The notes beneath the pieces were generated by a model that saw only the letters and a list, made by a program, of their open reading frames with translations, did not search any database and was not told where the DNA came from. A program made the position numbers and the translations under genes. DNA of 64,000 bases from Vicugna pacos (taxonomy: Eukaryota; Chordata; Mammalia; Artiodactyla; Camelidae): the NCBI RefSeq assembly GCF_048564905.1, contig NC_133013.1:27975605-28039604 (forward strand), written 5' to 3'. Positions 27,501-42,500 of this stretch are shown here, piece by piece; positions within the stretch are counted from its first letter, which is position 1, and every line of letters starts with the position of its first letter.

Positions 27501-30500
27501 TCATGATGTAAACTCTAAGCAAATAAAAAACAGAGGATAATTTCTTCAGACTAATAAATGGCATTCAGCAAACACAGCTCGTGATGTGTTCCCTTGAAAA
27601 TCCGGAACAGGACAAGGATGACTACGTTTGCCTCTTTGTTCAACTTTGTGTTGGAGGTTAAGTTAAACTGGAGGCTCAGTCTGGCTCAGTCAAATAAGCA
27701 GAAACAAAACACAATGATTAAGGAAAAACTATCATTGTTTGCAAAAATTATAATTGCCTAACTAGAAAACCTAACATAATCTACAAGTACACTACTAAGA
27801 ATTATTAAGTGTCTGAGCAAGGTTGCTAGATTTAAGATCAATGAACCAAAAATCAACCGTGGTTCGTATACTAGTAGCAGTAAAATCTATTTCTAACCAA
27901 AAAAATTATAATAACAACAAAAAAGTGTAAGATATGTCAGAAGATACCTAACAAAAAACAAATAAGTAATCTATGGATAAAAGTATAAAAATCACTGAAT
28001 GAGACATGAATGGGGGACGTGCTACAGGCATGTGAGCCACTCACAACAATAACATTCATGTTCACATCATGATCCTGAGCCTGTCAGCTGCCTTCAGAGT
28101 CAAAGATATTCCAGTCAAACAGAGAGCAGGGTTATTCAGGAGGCTTGACATGCTATTTTTAGAATGTATATAGAAAAAGAACCAAGACGATTTTGGGGTT
28201 TTTTTTTGAAAAAGGCAGGCAGGCTGGGAAAGAAAGGAAAGGGAAGAGAAAGGAAGATGGAGGACCTTATTCTACAAGCTCTTAGGACATAATGGGAAGT
28301 CAGCATTATTAAGACAATGTTACACTATGACACACACAGAAATCAATCACACAGGCCAGAAGAGCCAGGGGCAGATCCACGCGCGTGCGGATGTTTGATT
28401 TGCTAAAGGAAGATACTGCCAAGGGGAGAGGGAAAGACAGAAAGAATGCACTTTAAAATAGAAGGTCCTGGGACAACTGGTAATCCAAGAGAAAAAAAAC
28501 AGTGAAGGGCCTGGGACAACTGGTAATCCAATAGAAAAAATTTTAACTGCACACCACAGGTAAAAATCAATCCCAAACAGATGAAACACCTCCCCATGAA
28601 GAACAACTTCACAGCTTTTGTTAGACAGCAGAGAAAAATACCTTTATGTCCTCAGCCCGTAAGAAAGGGTTTTTCAAACAAACAAAAAGAAACAATAAAG
28701 GAAACTACTGATGATTTTCACTTCTGATCCTCAAAAGGCGGAGAAACAAAAGAAATATCGCAGCTCAATGAGGAAAAGAAAAAAACACATTACTACAATG
28801 GGCAAAGAGAAGGCTATTCACAGAAGAGGCAATCTCAACATCAAAAATGAAAAAATGAAAGGCATTCAACTTCACTGGAAATTCAAATTAAAATCTCAGT
28901 ATGATACAATTTCTAATTAAAAGACTGGCAAAAATTAAAAGGTCTGACAACAGCAAGTGTCAACAAAGCTGTGAAGTTAAAGGAATGCTCAGGTAGAGCT
29001 GATGGAGATGATACTCGGTACAGCCACCTTGGGAGAAGCGGGCGTATCTAGTCAAGTGAAATGACGGGCACGACCCTGCACCTTGGTTCTCCCAAGTATC
29101 CACCACTAAGCATCATTTTTCAAATGCAGATTGCAGCCAACTTTTCATTAGTCAAGAAATCAATTCAGTAGATTGAGACTCAGCTTTTTTTTTTCTGAGA
29201 GCAACATTTTTAATGAGCCATTATAGAATAGAATAGGATGTACCAGATTGGATTGTACAAAGGGTGGCGATGGTCACGAAATGCTTGTTTCCATTATTTA
29301 TGAAGTACCCATATAAATATGGATTTAATAACTGGGTTTCAAGGTAAATTTCATTTATTACCATAAATTATGGCTAAAAATGTTTGAAAGTCACTGTCCT
29401 AAAGAAACTTATAAATATGCATAAGACATGTACAAAAATGTTAGGTCTTCTTAATAACAAAAATTAGAAATAACATTATTGTCCATAAGTAGAAGAATAA
29501 ATATTAAATTATAATCACGCAGTGGCATACTGTATGACAATGAAAATAAGTGAACCAGAGCCACAAGTATCAACATAGATGAATCTCTACGAATAAAAGC
29601 ACCTTACAGAAGGCATGTGCAGTATGACTATACTATGTAGAGAACACTTAAAAGCACGCAAAATAATTACTTCAGATTGCTTCGGGCTATATATGGAATT
29701 GCTTAGAGATATATCAAAAAGGAAGCATACACAGAAATAAATACCAAATGTGTACCTGCAGTTACCTCTGCAAAGGAGGGAGGGAATGTGTTGGGGCAGG
29801 GTTACATAGCAGGCATCAACTGTATTTAAAAGCCTTTTATGTATTAAATTCATTGGTGTATATACAAGTATTGGTAATATTATTTTGTATTATTTTGGGA
29901 GAGTCTGAAATGTTTCCTATTTTTTAAAAAGGAAAGATACCATATAAACTAAATAGACATTTGGTAGAAATTTATAAAATTTCCAAGAAAAGATCAGTGA
30001 ATTTAATACAATAAATAATGACTTTTCCATAGCAAAAATATCACAGGTTTCTGATAAGATGGTAAAGTAGATAACACACTTGTTTCATCTTCACAATATT
30101 CAATGCGTGAAACAAACAAAAACACTGCCACAGCGAGTCAGTCCATGGAAATGATAAAAACAAGAGAGTTATTAACTGGTGAACGTTTTTGGTGAACTTC
30201 AGGCAGGTGGAGAGCAGCTCGGATCTCACAGGAGGCGCCCCTGAACAGAAGGTGCAGCTCAGAGCCGGCGGCAGCAGCGCCTCCCGACAGAAGCCTCTCC
30301 CTCGGCGCTGGGCGTCTGCACTGCGAAGAGCAGGCCTGCGCCCGGCGACGCCACTAACCAGGCAGCTGCTGTTCCTGCAGCACCAGCAGACGCGCCCCCC
30401 GCCCCCCGCCCCGCCATGTCCACGTGCAGCCGCGCGGGCGGCTGGCTGGAGAAAGCCTCAGCGGGAGCCTCGGGCTCTGCAGGGGAGGGCGTGGGAGACT

Positions 30501-33500
30501 TATCTGTGCAGGTGGCTGGTACGGCCACCGCAGAACCAGAGCGGGCGGGAACCACAACTTCACCCGGCGCGGAGGACACCAAGTCCTCCCGCACCCGCCA
30601 CCCACGCCGCCGCCAAGCAGCTCTCACTTCGGCAGTTTCCGTTCCCGCCCCTCCTCTCGCGGGAAGTCCGCCAGCGCGTGGATTCAACACGTACACAGAT
30701 GTAGTGACCTTTCTAGGGAGAGAACGTGGTTTAAAAGCCCTGTTCAGCTGCATGGGAGAACCAGCCGCTCCTCAACGTGGTCCTTCATTTAGGGATTACC
30801 AGCCAGTGAGGACACCGTAAGAGAACGAAAAGCAAAGAGTGTGACAACTGACCCTGAGCAAAGGAGAGTTAAAAACAACAGCAACGAAAGAATTCTCAGA
30901 TTTAAGACTCTCCGCTCTTTTAGGAAAAGGATGCTTCAAAAAAGAAACAGATAAAGTTTCTTATTTATTCTTATACATATACCCACAATTCCAATAAATT
31001 AAAATGTATGATACTTATTATCATAATTATACCATAATAAATATAATAAATCTTATAATAAAGATAATAAATCTTAACTTTTAGAAATTAATACAATTTC
31101 CTTTTCCATAAGGTATAGCAGTAATGATTAGACAGAATGCTCAACAGGAAATTCAGTAAGCAATTTCCTGGATATGTATTACACACTTTACAAATGAAAG
31201 ACAATGCAGACAGGAATATGCTAGAGCCAACAGATGTCCGTCCCCCACTCTAACAGAGCTGTCTGGATCCTTAGCATACCCAGTGTCCCCGGGACAGATT
31301 AAGTCCCGCCTGAGCAGTTCCTAGAGACCCAGCAAAGCAACAGATTAACTCAATCTGGGTGTCTTTTCAAATTAACTAGTCATTTCCAGTATTGAAGCCC
31401 AATGTGGGGAAGGGCTGGCAGAAGTTAAGAGGTTCTAGAATAAATCCATGTCTTGAAGAAGGTTTTGAAATTATCCCAAGCTTCTAGAAGATATGAGCAT
31501 TAGTTGGCTCAGATTTTCTGGAAAATTTTCAAAATGAAACCAATCTGCACACCGAGGCCTAGAGATAAGGTATCATCTGCCCCCAACTTTTTCAAGTGCA
31601 CACTTGTAGTACATTTAACTATTTACTAAGGAACTTAGTGTCTTGAAAAAAGCTATGAATCAGAGCGTGCCTTTCAAAGTGCTTAAGTGATATCCAGAGA
31701 AAACCTAATGTAGTTTTTCTATTGCACATAAACAAACGAAACTTGTTAAAAGAGCAAATAGTGCTTTTATAAACCCTCAAACATCTTCGTGGCCCACATC
31801 ACACAGCCAGAGGTCGTGCCCCTGGTGCTCTTCACACACACACAAGCGCAAAGCACCTGAGCATCGAATGGTCACCTACTTGGTAATCCTGAGTCAAACT
31901 CTCAATCTAACGAAGTTCACCTTCAGAGTTCCAGGGGAGTCTTTTTGTAGTTTTGTCCCCACGGTGCCAACTCTTCCTCCTGCTCACATGCTAGCACTCT
32001 AGCATATTTATGGCTTTTTCCATTGTCAGCAAGCCAGAAAGGACTCTATACAGAGATAATCTAGCCCAATGTTCTCATTTTAGAGAAAAGTAAACTGAGA
32101 CTTACAGATTTAAAGTAATTTATCCAAGGTGACACAGCTAAAGAGGGATGAAGCTGAGGCCAGCACTAGGCCTCTAATGTCCTGTGCAACAATGCTTTTT
32201 CCACTGTACCAAGCTGCCTTTTGTAAAACCACAAAGAATATGATATTTATGCATGTCTCCACACCTCAGCCCCTCTTCTCTGTGCCTTTTACCTCCTGCT
32301 GCAACAATTTATCAACCTTCAATCACCAGTAACCTTCCTTCTTATTAATTCTATTCCTATAGTAACAAAGGAAGGGACTCAGTATTTGTTTACCACTAGC
32401 TGGTTCATTTACTGATCACACTTCTGTTCCTAATTTTGTATTTATCTTTTAGAATGGAAAATACCCTAACATTTCCCAAATCGAAATATTATAAAGCTTA
32501 ACAATTATATACACAATTTAAATGCAGAAAAAAACTAAATTACTTTAGATTCTCACTCTGCAGAAAGTGATGCCATACATGTATTTCATCTCCTTAAAGG
32601 AAAAGCCAGACATCACATGCTGCTTGCATTTTAATACTCACCACAAAAGTGATCTGATTGTGCCGCAGGTTAAGTTCAGTCAGTGAATCCAGCCCATTAA
32701 GATTATCAACGTGACTTAAAAGGTTCCTGGCAAGATTTAAAACTCTCAAATCACACAAATGATTGACATTTTCAATTCTGGTAATCTGTTAAAAAATGAG
32801 GAAAGGATGATCAGCAGGCATAAATCTCAGATATGCACGTTACAAAAATCCTGAAATAAAATACAGTCACCGGATTCAGTGACAGGTTTATATGAAGACA
32901 TTTAAAAATCTATTTCCAATTTCGTCTGTTGTAGGTATTATGAAGTCACTTAACTAAAGGAACATATGATTTGACCACAGTAATTATTTGAAGTGTGTTT
33001 TATCAGATAATCAACAAGTCCATTGACTGGGCATCTCCAATTGCCCAACACTTTGCTAGGACCCCTGAAGGTGAAGAGAAATATACACACTACCTGCCAA
33101 ATAGAAACCTACTGTGAGCCCAAGGCACAAGCTCACGATGTTTTCATCAAACAGGACTAACCCTGAGAGAAAAGGCAAGGAGAGGGAATGATACTGAGTC
33201 CCCCTTGTTACTTCCATGTACACTGCAGGATCCTGAGAGCAGTCGGGAGTCTGAATGGAAAAGACTCAAGGAACTAGGATTCCCAGTGGGGGTGAGGATG
33301 GATAATCTGTTAGTGGACATGCTTAAGAGAGGAGACAGGGCACAGCATGGTGGGCGCCGTTCAGAACAAGAGGACTTGAATCACTGCGTATCCACATGCA
33401 CATAACCACGAACAGTGGTGGAGGAGGCACAGGTCAGGGTGAGTCAGAGGGCACAGCCCACGGAGTGATGAGACACACACGATTTAAGCCCCACTATCGT

Positions 33501-36500
33501 AAGCAGCAAGCAGAGCACAATGGGATGAGTTTCCGCCGGACGCAGGACTTCCTCAGCCCTTAAATGCAGTTAAGGAGCAGCGAGTTACACACATCACATA
33601 GCCCTTTGCTTCTGAGCAGTGAGACTAATGCACTTCACAATCACTAGAGATTAATCTTCTCACCTGTACTGCCGTCACAGTACTAACTGAAATTCTCTAT
33701 TTAACACTTCAAACAGGTGTTGGCTTTAACCGTTTTTTAGATTTCTAATCCAGTTTCTGGTCATGTTTGGACCTTCTCTTACATTCAAGAGATACCAGCT
33801 GGAGCCCATCTAGGTGTAAGAGGAGAAACCTAAGTATGTTCACGGCAGAGCTAATGATACATAAAGATAGCACCCGACCATGCTTTATAATCTGTCCTAA
33901 GGCTTTTGGCCTAACTAATGTAAAATGAAGAAACAAGGTTATCAGTATCTGCAGATGACAGAACTGCACAGTGAGACACAGACAAAAACATTTCAAAACT
34001 GAATAGGTGATAGAATTTGAATGTATAGAATCAGCAAAAAGCAAAACAGACACTACAGAAAATCAGTTATATCAGCAAAAGCTTGAGAAATTCTCCTAAA
34101 ATAGTATGAAAAACCAGACATACGGAAGAGCAGTATGTAAATGTATGTATGTGTGTGTGTGTGTATCCGTGTGTGTGTGTGTGTGTATACACATAAAACT
34201 TTCCTGAATTCAAGAAAAATACAAATACACAGAATGAAGGGGCACACGACCTGTATATGGTGTCTTCCTCCTCCTGCTCACATCCTGGGGCATTTCTTTT
34301 AGAAAATTTCCTTTCTCCAATTCCATTCATTCCAGTAGGACTAACAATCAGAATGCCTACATTTTAGAGTTCCAGCTCTTACATATAGGTGTCAGCCTAT
34401 AATTTTTTTTTTTTTAAATCACTGGGGATACTGTTCAGCATCTTGGTTTGCAATCAGACAGGCCAGAACTGTGAGCGGCCCCTCTAGTGGAATGAAGTCC
34501 GTTACTCATTGGGGCCGTGTGCAAAGTCACAGGCACAGAGCAAAGGACAGAAACTTGAGGCAAAGGGTAGAGTAGGGTGAGAGCAGCATTCTAGGTTAGT
34601 TAATAAACTTCACAGCCAGAATAAGAGACTACAGGAATGTTCAAAAGCCCAGGCATAGTCCCCTGGATCAGAGAGGGTCACAAGACAGACAGCAGAGCTT
34701 CTTAACGCATCCAGGAGAGCTGGGCACGCTAGCCTTCCGCAGGTGTACGGGGTAACCCAGACCGCTGCGTCTGGGTGGAGACAACATTCCTACTCGGCAG
34801 CACTGGAAGGGAAGATGTCTGCGTTCAGGCAAGCAGTCACAGCCAGGGCAAGCTCTCCCTGGAGGAAAAGACGTCACTGGGAGAACAGCTTCTTCTTCAA
34901 GTCCATTTGTGTCCGTGGTAAAGCAAGCATTTACCAAGAGAACATTTTCTTGTAGACAAAAAAAAATCTAGGTCACAAACTGAGAGTCAATCTCCCATAT
35001 TGCTCTGTGTTTTTCACTACTCACATACAATTAATTGCTAACTCAATGTTCCTACTTTTCAACTATTTATCCAACCTGCCCCCTTGCTGTATCCCTGTTG
35101 CTACTGCTGTAAGTCACCATCGCTTCTCACCAGGGTTACTGGACGAGTCCCTCAACTGCCCTGTCTCCAGCTTCACCTCCCCGAACTCCTCCCACCCCTC
35201 CCCCGACCTGTTTCTTGGGCCCTACCACTGTTCCTCTGGGCGTGCTTACATCCACAGACCGATTACATTTCATTTCACCATGTGTATCAAGCATCATTTT
35301 TATTTCCCGAAGAAGTAAACTCAAAAGACAAAACCCACTCATTCACTTTTCTTTCAGTTTAACTATCTGGTGCTGTTTTTAGAACTGGACATTGTTTCAT
35401 CCTGAATAGAGTATCTCTTGACTTTTTAGAAATCTAAGGTCACTAGGACTGTCTTTGCTTTAAAGACTCCAGACTTTTGCTTTTGGGTTTAAATATTTTG
35501 AAACAAGACTCAGATTTTCACTTAAAATTTCCTTCTTATAGAATCTTGAGAAGTAATTTGTGTGGTATAAATGTTTAATCTTACTACACAGACTATTGCA
35601 AACATGCTGAAATTATAAGACACATAACGTGTCAGCTAACAAGGAATGGAGCATTTTTCATCAACATAATCATTGGTAAACAATACTTACACGTAACATA
35701 CAGGCAAAGCAACATGTTATTCATTTACCAGTTTCTCTTATAGATCTTGGGCAATGCCTATGAATTCTTGAAAGTATATTATAATAGGAAAACCACATAA
35801 ATGCTTAGGTCTCATACATACATTTTATAATAAACTTAAGAAAAATAATGCTGCCATAAAATGTTACAATTATACTTATGAACAGTTTTAAAAGCAGAAG
35901 GCTACATAAAGATATAATGGCAATTCCTCAGTGTGGCATCTAAAGGCCTCCGCACGCTGGCCACATACCTGCCTCTCTCACCTCATCTCTCACCATCCCT
36001 CAGCAAGTGCTAAATTCTCCAGCAGTAAAAACACTTCCCACGTTGTTTCCAGTCTCCATGCTTTTGAATATGATACTCTCATACTGACAAAACTCTTTCA
36101 TTCTCCTTCCCCTTCCACTACCATCTGACTAACTGGGCAAACTTCCCCTTTACTAGAGTAACGCTAACCAGCCTGCAGAGCTGGCCCGTTCCCAGGCCAC
36201 CAACACTCGGCCCTCTGTGTGCACACACAGACAGGCAGACAGATGGGATGGGGTGCAATAGAACCCAGCAGATGTGGCCTATCTAGATCCATAAAGGTTT
36301 TTACTCATTACATTCACTTTCAAAAAAATGATTGGGACTCACGGCTATTAGAAGGCCTAGAGAGAAAGCACTGAGGTTTGCTCCTGACCAAGTGCAGGGG
36401 GAGAGATCTTGTCCAGCAGCAGGCAGGGACTCCGGATCGCCCGAGAATGGACCCTTCCCACCCCAGAGAGGTGTCATCCTCTGCATGAGTATGTAGCTCA

Positions 36501-39500
36501 CACAGCTATTCATAAATAAGTACTACATATTCCAAAGACTAAAATTCAAACGTAAGAGCAAAGGGTTAAAAAAATAGCCAAGACGCTCTGAGAGAAAAGA
36601 ATAAGGAGGGGGAACATAACAAACCAGACACAGAAATTAAAACAAACATAAGGATAGAAAAACTGATCAAACAGAATAATGACCCCAGGTTGCAGAGTAA
36701 GCAGGGAAACAGAAATCAAAACCATCAGGAGACTCCACTTTGTACCAGTTCAGCTGGCAAAAGTTAAGGAGTCAGGCAGTCCCAAGTGTTGGAAAGGATG
36801 TGATGCCACAGGATCTACTCCGTGTTACTGGTGGGAATATAAACTGGTACAATTACCTTGGAAAAACACCTGGCATTACCTTTAAATTGAGACACTTAAA
36901 TAGCCTGTGATCCATCAGTTTCACTCCTCGATATACACCCTAAAAGCACATATGATGCACGGGGGACATGCGGATAGGAATGTACTTATAAGTGCCATCC
37001 TAACAGGAAACAAAACAAGAAGCAAAGAGACAAAAAGAATCTACCCAAGGGTCTATCGGTGGTAAAATGGAGAAACAGGGTTTTGCATAATCAAACCGTG
37101 GAAGAGACAACAGTGAAAATAAACTACAGCTTCTTTGTCAAAACAGATGAATCTCAGTAACACAATGTTGTATCCGACAAGCAAACCCTAGATGACGACG
37201 GGTCATATGACACTTTATAACATTAAGACAACAGGACTAAATTATGTATTATTTAGACACACACATGTGGTAAAACCAACTAAAAAGCCTGCAAAGGAAT
37301 GATAAATGTGAAATCTGTAACAGTGGCTATCTTGGAATGAAGAAGGAACACTTACGCAGAAGAAAATAATGGCAATATTCTAGCTCTTGGGTTGGGGTTG
37401 GATAGAAGTTAATAAAAGACTAAGTGAGAAAGAAAATTGTCCTAACTGTAAGAATTCTGAATGTTTGATCAGTTTTGGCTGTCATTTGCTGCTGAGGAAT
37501 TATCAACTCATATAAATGAGCTTAATACCTTAATACTGTAGGTAATTTCAGTGAAATCAGTAAAGTAACTCTTAAAAAATTCAACACAAGTGTAATTATT
37601 AAAACTTTTATAATACCAAATTTCCTAGACTTTTTTCAAAAAAGAAAAAAAAAAAAAGAAAGGGCTTTAACAATACCTGATTTCCATGAAGGTCCAAGAC
37701 ATCTAAGTTTTTTAGATTCTCCAGGTTTGAGATTTTCTTGATTCTGAAAATCAGAAGTAGAGTAGAAACATGTATGTATCACGTCTACTGCAGACCAAAC
37801 CACTCAAAGGCATATCTCATTGTAATTTAGACAGACAGACAGACAGACACATACATATATATGAACAGAGAGACTGTCTATAATTATCCATATTAAACCC
37901 GGTTCCCCTTGATTGGATCGTAATGCTAAAGACGCAGGCCCACTGGGAGAACGAACCGAAGGCGGCTCACAAGTCCTGTCCTGAGGGAAGAACAGTTCCG
38001 CTTCTAAGAACTTCAGCACAAGGCAGTGTTCAGGCAATCCCCTCCCCGCTGGACTGCAGTCTAAACTCCGCGCCTCAGCCCTCGAGGCCCTGAACGTCCG
38101 GCTGCTGATCCGCCCAGCTCTCCTCCCAGCAGGGCTCAGGCTCCCGCTCACTCTGCTCCAGCCACAGCAGCGCTCTTGCCGTCTCCAACTTACAGCTTCA
38201 TTTCTGCCTGGGGGTCTCTCCCTGCTGTTCCTTCTTCCTTAATGTTCTTCCCTAGACGTTCACAAGGTTCAGGTCTCGGCTCAAATACCCTCTCAGAGCG
38301 GCCTTTCCAGATGATCCTCTCAAAACCAGCTCGCCCTCCCTGTCCGCATCCCTCTCTCCTTCCTGTTTTAATGGACTTCACTGTATTTATCCTGGCCTAA
38401 AATTGTATCATGAATGTGTATACTTTTTATGATGTTCTTCCTCAAACCAAAATGGGAGCTTCAAGAGGCCAGAAGCTTTGACAGGCCCTCTGCTCTACCC
38501 GCAGCGCTCACGCCGCCGCCTGGCACCAAGGAGGCACCCAGTAAATATCTGTTTAATCAACGGCTGAACATGCTGACACAACGGGTGAGTTTTAGGTACA
38601 AGGTCTCCATAACCGGAGTGTTCATCACGGAGACAAACTGGATGCCACGTAATGCTTCCTGCTGAACCTTCTCGGGTGGTGATATGTGTTTGGAATTTTT
38701 GATTTGCCATCTTGTGAAAACTAAAATGTTCCCATAAGTTTAAAAACACAGAATTTTAGCTCTAAAGTGTCCCCTCTTACATTCCCTAGTGGTGAGGGCC
38801 TCCCCCCTGCCTCCCCCATTTCTAACTCCTGTGGCTACCCTGCCTGCCCAACTGCCTCCGACAGGACTCTCCTCTGACAGACAGACAAACAGAGCAAAAT
38901 CACTTCCTTTCGTTGTTCTCCTCCCTATAACACCCTGCTTCCTCCTGCTGCCGCGATGCAGCGGAGGGACAGGAGCGGCGGCACAGAGGGCTAGGATGAA
39001 GGTCATCCCTCCCGTCCTCATTGTCACTGGTCTGTCACTGTTCATTTCTGCCGTCACCCTTTCCCGCCTCAACGAACCGTTTCCACCAATCTAAATGTTT
39101 CCAGAACCTGGATCATCCCTTAAAACTTCATAAATGCTGATCGCCAAGTAAACAGAACGCAAACTGAAACTTCATGAATTTCTATCCGTATTTGACCTTA
39201 GCCATCTTCCATCACAGCCAAGCCCAGAATTATACCGCCACAGCCAACCCAATCCAATTTAGTTTACAAGAATATTCACCACACACCTGCTACGTTCCCT
39301 TGTGTGTGGCTGCAGTTCTTCCTTCTCCGTTAGCTCACACGCTCACGCGCACACACGCACACACGTACGCACGCACCCCTTATGACCACAGCCTCCTCTC
39401 ATCATCGGTCTCCGCTCTCACGCCATCATACTGGCAGAGCTGCTCTCTCCCTGGAACACCCCTAAATCACTTCATCCAAGCCATTAACATCCTTCTGGAC

Positions 39501-42500
39501 TCACTGGAATCCTTTATTAGCCTTGGTCCAGAGTCAGGCATTTAGACTTTACCTTACACTTGAATCAGTGAACATTAACAAGAACAACAGCAGTAACAGC
39601 GGCCAAACCAGAAGGGAAAACAGACAAAACTGAACAAAATCGTTCCTCTGCCTGCTCTGCTCGCGAAATACCTAGAGCAGCTGCAGAAAATCACAGCGTC
39701 CTGACAACATGGCCCGAGACAGCGCCGGCCCCCTGGCGACCCGGCCCGGGGCAGAGCGCCACGTCCTAACATACTGGCCTCAGGCTACCAGAGACGTCTT
39801 TCACTCAGTTCCTTAATACTCCCAAGCTCACATTCCCTAAAACAGGGGTCCACAAACTTCGGTGCGTATCAGAACCACCAGAGGGCTTGCTGAAACACAG
39901 ACTGCTGAGCCCCCCTCCAGAGTTTCTGGGACAGGGTCCAAAAATGCGCGTTTCTAGCAAGTCCTTGGGTGGTTACTGGTCCAGGAATCACATTCTGAGA
40001 AGTACCTAAGATACAGACCTTCTTCCTCATCAAATTAGAAGTACCTAAGATACAGACCTTCTTCCTCATCAAATTAGAAGTACCTAAGATACAGACCTTC
40101 TTCCTCATCAAATTAGAAGTACCTAAGATACAGACCTTCTTCCTCATCAAATTTCAGTTCCCCTCTCACACAGGCTTTAAGAGGGTGAACTCATCTACTA
40201 AAGTCCGAGATGCGGACAAAGATTTTTGCACGAGGGTACTCATCACAGAAAGCACGCAGTGCAAGCCTTGCAAAAGGGAGATACAAACTGTTACAAATAC
40301 GTCCATGTATATACGCAGCTCTTAAGATGACACTCTCAAAGCATGTTTAATGACCTGAGAAGGTGTAAATAATAAAATATAAATACTCTAGTGAAAACCA
40401 CCTGGTATAAAAACCAATCCTGCAAGACTGTGATGCGTGAGAGCAGAATGAAGGGTGCCCTCGGGGCTGAGGACCAAAACCCGGGAGCACGGGAAAGGGA
40501 CGGCTGCGTGTCCTTTCGGTGTCTTATCAGAGCACCGACAGGGAGCCCACCTCGGGTCCTCTGACCAGTTACAGCTGATGAGAGCCAGACTCTGCGAAGC
40601 TGTGTGCCAACCTGCAGAAAACTGATGACACAGAATGATCTATGCCACGTAGGGATGTAATTCATTTCTGTCTAATAGAAAGGACAACCCAGAGGATGTG
40701 ATTCTGCTGCTCTGTAGGATACTGACCTGTTTTATAACTTCACCTTCATTTTTCACTGACTGAGCCTCAGTTCCTCGTATCCTCCTTTGACCAGCTTCAT
40801 CATCATACTGGTTCTCTCACTATTGAGTTAATTAAGACTTGGCCTGTAATTACTATCTGTTGGCCTGAGAATTGTATTTCTAACATTTTGAAAATTACAC
40901 ACAACGGATGGAGACTGTCTCAGCCCCCATTTCTCTAATTTGGAGGTCAATGTAATAGGCACTTTAATCACAGGAACCTTCATTTGCAACGTGTCCTCTC
41001 ACAGCATCCCACCAGGCCACACGTGAGCCTGGGGTGAATACACGTGCTTCCAACACAGCCTAAGAAAACAGGAGGCCATTAGGTCCGCTATTCACGCCCC
41101 TACGCAACACGGCACCGGGAAGCGATGTTCTGTCCCTGTGAGATAACGGCACTGGAAAGCAATGGAAATAATAAAATGTACCCTCAATAAATGTTCTTTG
41201 GTTTGACTAATTATCAGGCTGAATCTCATAAAACAAATTATGACTGAATCTGAATCCGTTCAAATAATCTTTCGAAAATTTTAGCCTAACAGTTTCTTAA
41301 GTATTACTCAGTTGTGAGTTGCCATCTAAAAGCCACAGGACTCAACACCAGCCCTGAGCACAACAAGCCAACAGCCATCTATGACGATTACCTGTTCTTC
41401 CCCAGCAGGAGGACACGCAGGGACCGCAGAGTAGAAAGCCCACTAATTTCTTCAATCTGGTTATCGTATAAATCCAAGAATATTAGCCTCTGCAGATTAG
41501 AAATATTTTGGATCCGAGTTATAAAATTGTGTTGAAAGTTCAACAAGCGAAGGTGTTCCTCCCCGTCGATGACAGGACATACAGTCAGCTTTTGCCTAGA
41601 AAACATTTAAGAAGTTAGTAAGATTCTTACCTGGCAGCCGGCCTCCTCTTACAAATCTTAACAGTAGTATCTTCGTGCCCCCCTGCTGTGAGCAGACAAC
41701 GATGAACCGAACCATGTCTTGCCTCCATGAACTAAACACCCTAGATCTAACTGTGAATCACTCAGATAAAAGCCAACAAACTTTGGCAAGAGTAAGTATT
41801 AAAATTAAGTCTAAGCTCTCCCTGTATTTTTAAACAAATCTCCAATATTAATTATTTCACATAAAATTAACTTAACATCAGAAAACACTCAATGTAATTG
41901 CCTTCTGAGACAGAGGGTGAGATGATTCGAAGAACCATATAACATCAGCAGAGAAATGTCTTTGCCATCAGTCCACTGATACAAAGGCTGCTCAGGCAAC
42001 TCAGCCATCAGGAAAAACAACACATAGAAGGATCTCTCACAGGATCACAGACTCTTAAGCCAGACACTGTCTTAGGAAGGGCCTGAAGTTCAGCCATCCA
42101 CAGCTCACTCTGATGGAGACAGTTTCATCCTGAGACTCATTACTCGTAAGGCGGTCCTAACCGAACATTTCCTCAGAAGCTCAGATGTTAAGTATATGTT
42201 TACATGTTCAGCACTAACTTTGACTTTGCAGAGTATTTAGAATGCTACAGGGTATGATGCCAACTGAGTAATGTTTGCCTTTAGGTGTATTTAGAACAGT
42301 AAGCCTCATTATGCAAGAGGTAGAATGTGTTACACGTGCAATGAATGTGTGCAGGGCTCTTGGAGAATTCTACTGATGCAACACAATGGCCAGAGAGCAG
42401 GGGTTCTCCTCGGAGATTTTCAACAGTCTTCAAGGAAAATGTGGCTCTAAGAATCAGAGTGAACAACTTTCACAGGTAGGTTTACTAGAAATATTTCCTT

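Larger units (their letters stand above)
18506..32641 (-). other. LRRC49: LRRC49 intron 7 (14.1 kb), LINE-rich
   Basis: Largest complete intron here. 18.5-22.7 kb is mostly unassigned AT-rich sequence. 22.75-30 kb is nearly continuous old L1/HAL1 debris in plus orientation, interrupted by a MaLR solo LTR at 23770-24119. A GC-rich block lies at 30190-30705. 30.8-32 kb is AT-rich and unassigned, and a reverse MIR lies at about 32035-32215. Confidence 0.7.
32786..37676 (-). other. LRRC49: LRRC49 intron 6 (4.9 kb)
   Basis: Holds a GT microsatellite at 34141-34193, L2-like patches at about 35060-35330 and 35930-36130, and an old L1M 3' region at about 36600-37460 on the plus strand. No coding exon was found between exons 7 and 6. 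Confidence 0.7.
37744..41391 (-). other. LRRC49: LRRC49 intron 5 (3.6 kb)
   Basis: Contains an AGAC/TATA microsatellite at 37829-37862, an L2 3' region in plus orientation at about 38100-38580, a CA/CG-type repeat near 39335-39377, a MER5A fragment at 39843-39998 and the 39-bp minisatellite at 39999-40154. Sequence from 40160 to 41390 shows no feature. Confidence 0.75.

Noticed and set aside
30189-30820. Overlapping open frames of 120-171 codons on both strands
   Set aside because: Same explanation as the CpG island: low stop density in GC-rich sequence and no protein resemblance.
39869-40150. Minus-strand frame with a repeated 13-residue unit (RKKVCILGTSNL type)
   Set aside because: Produced by a 39-bp tandem repeat whose unit is a multiple of three; no gene context.
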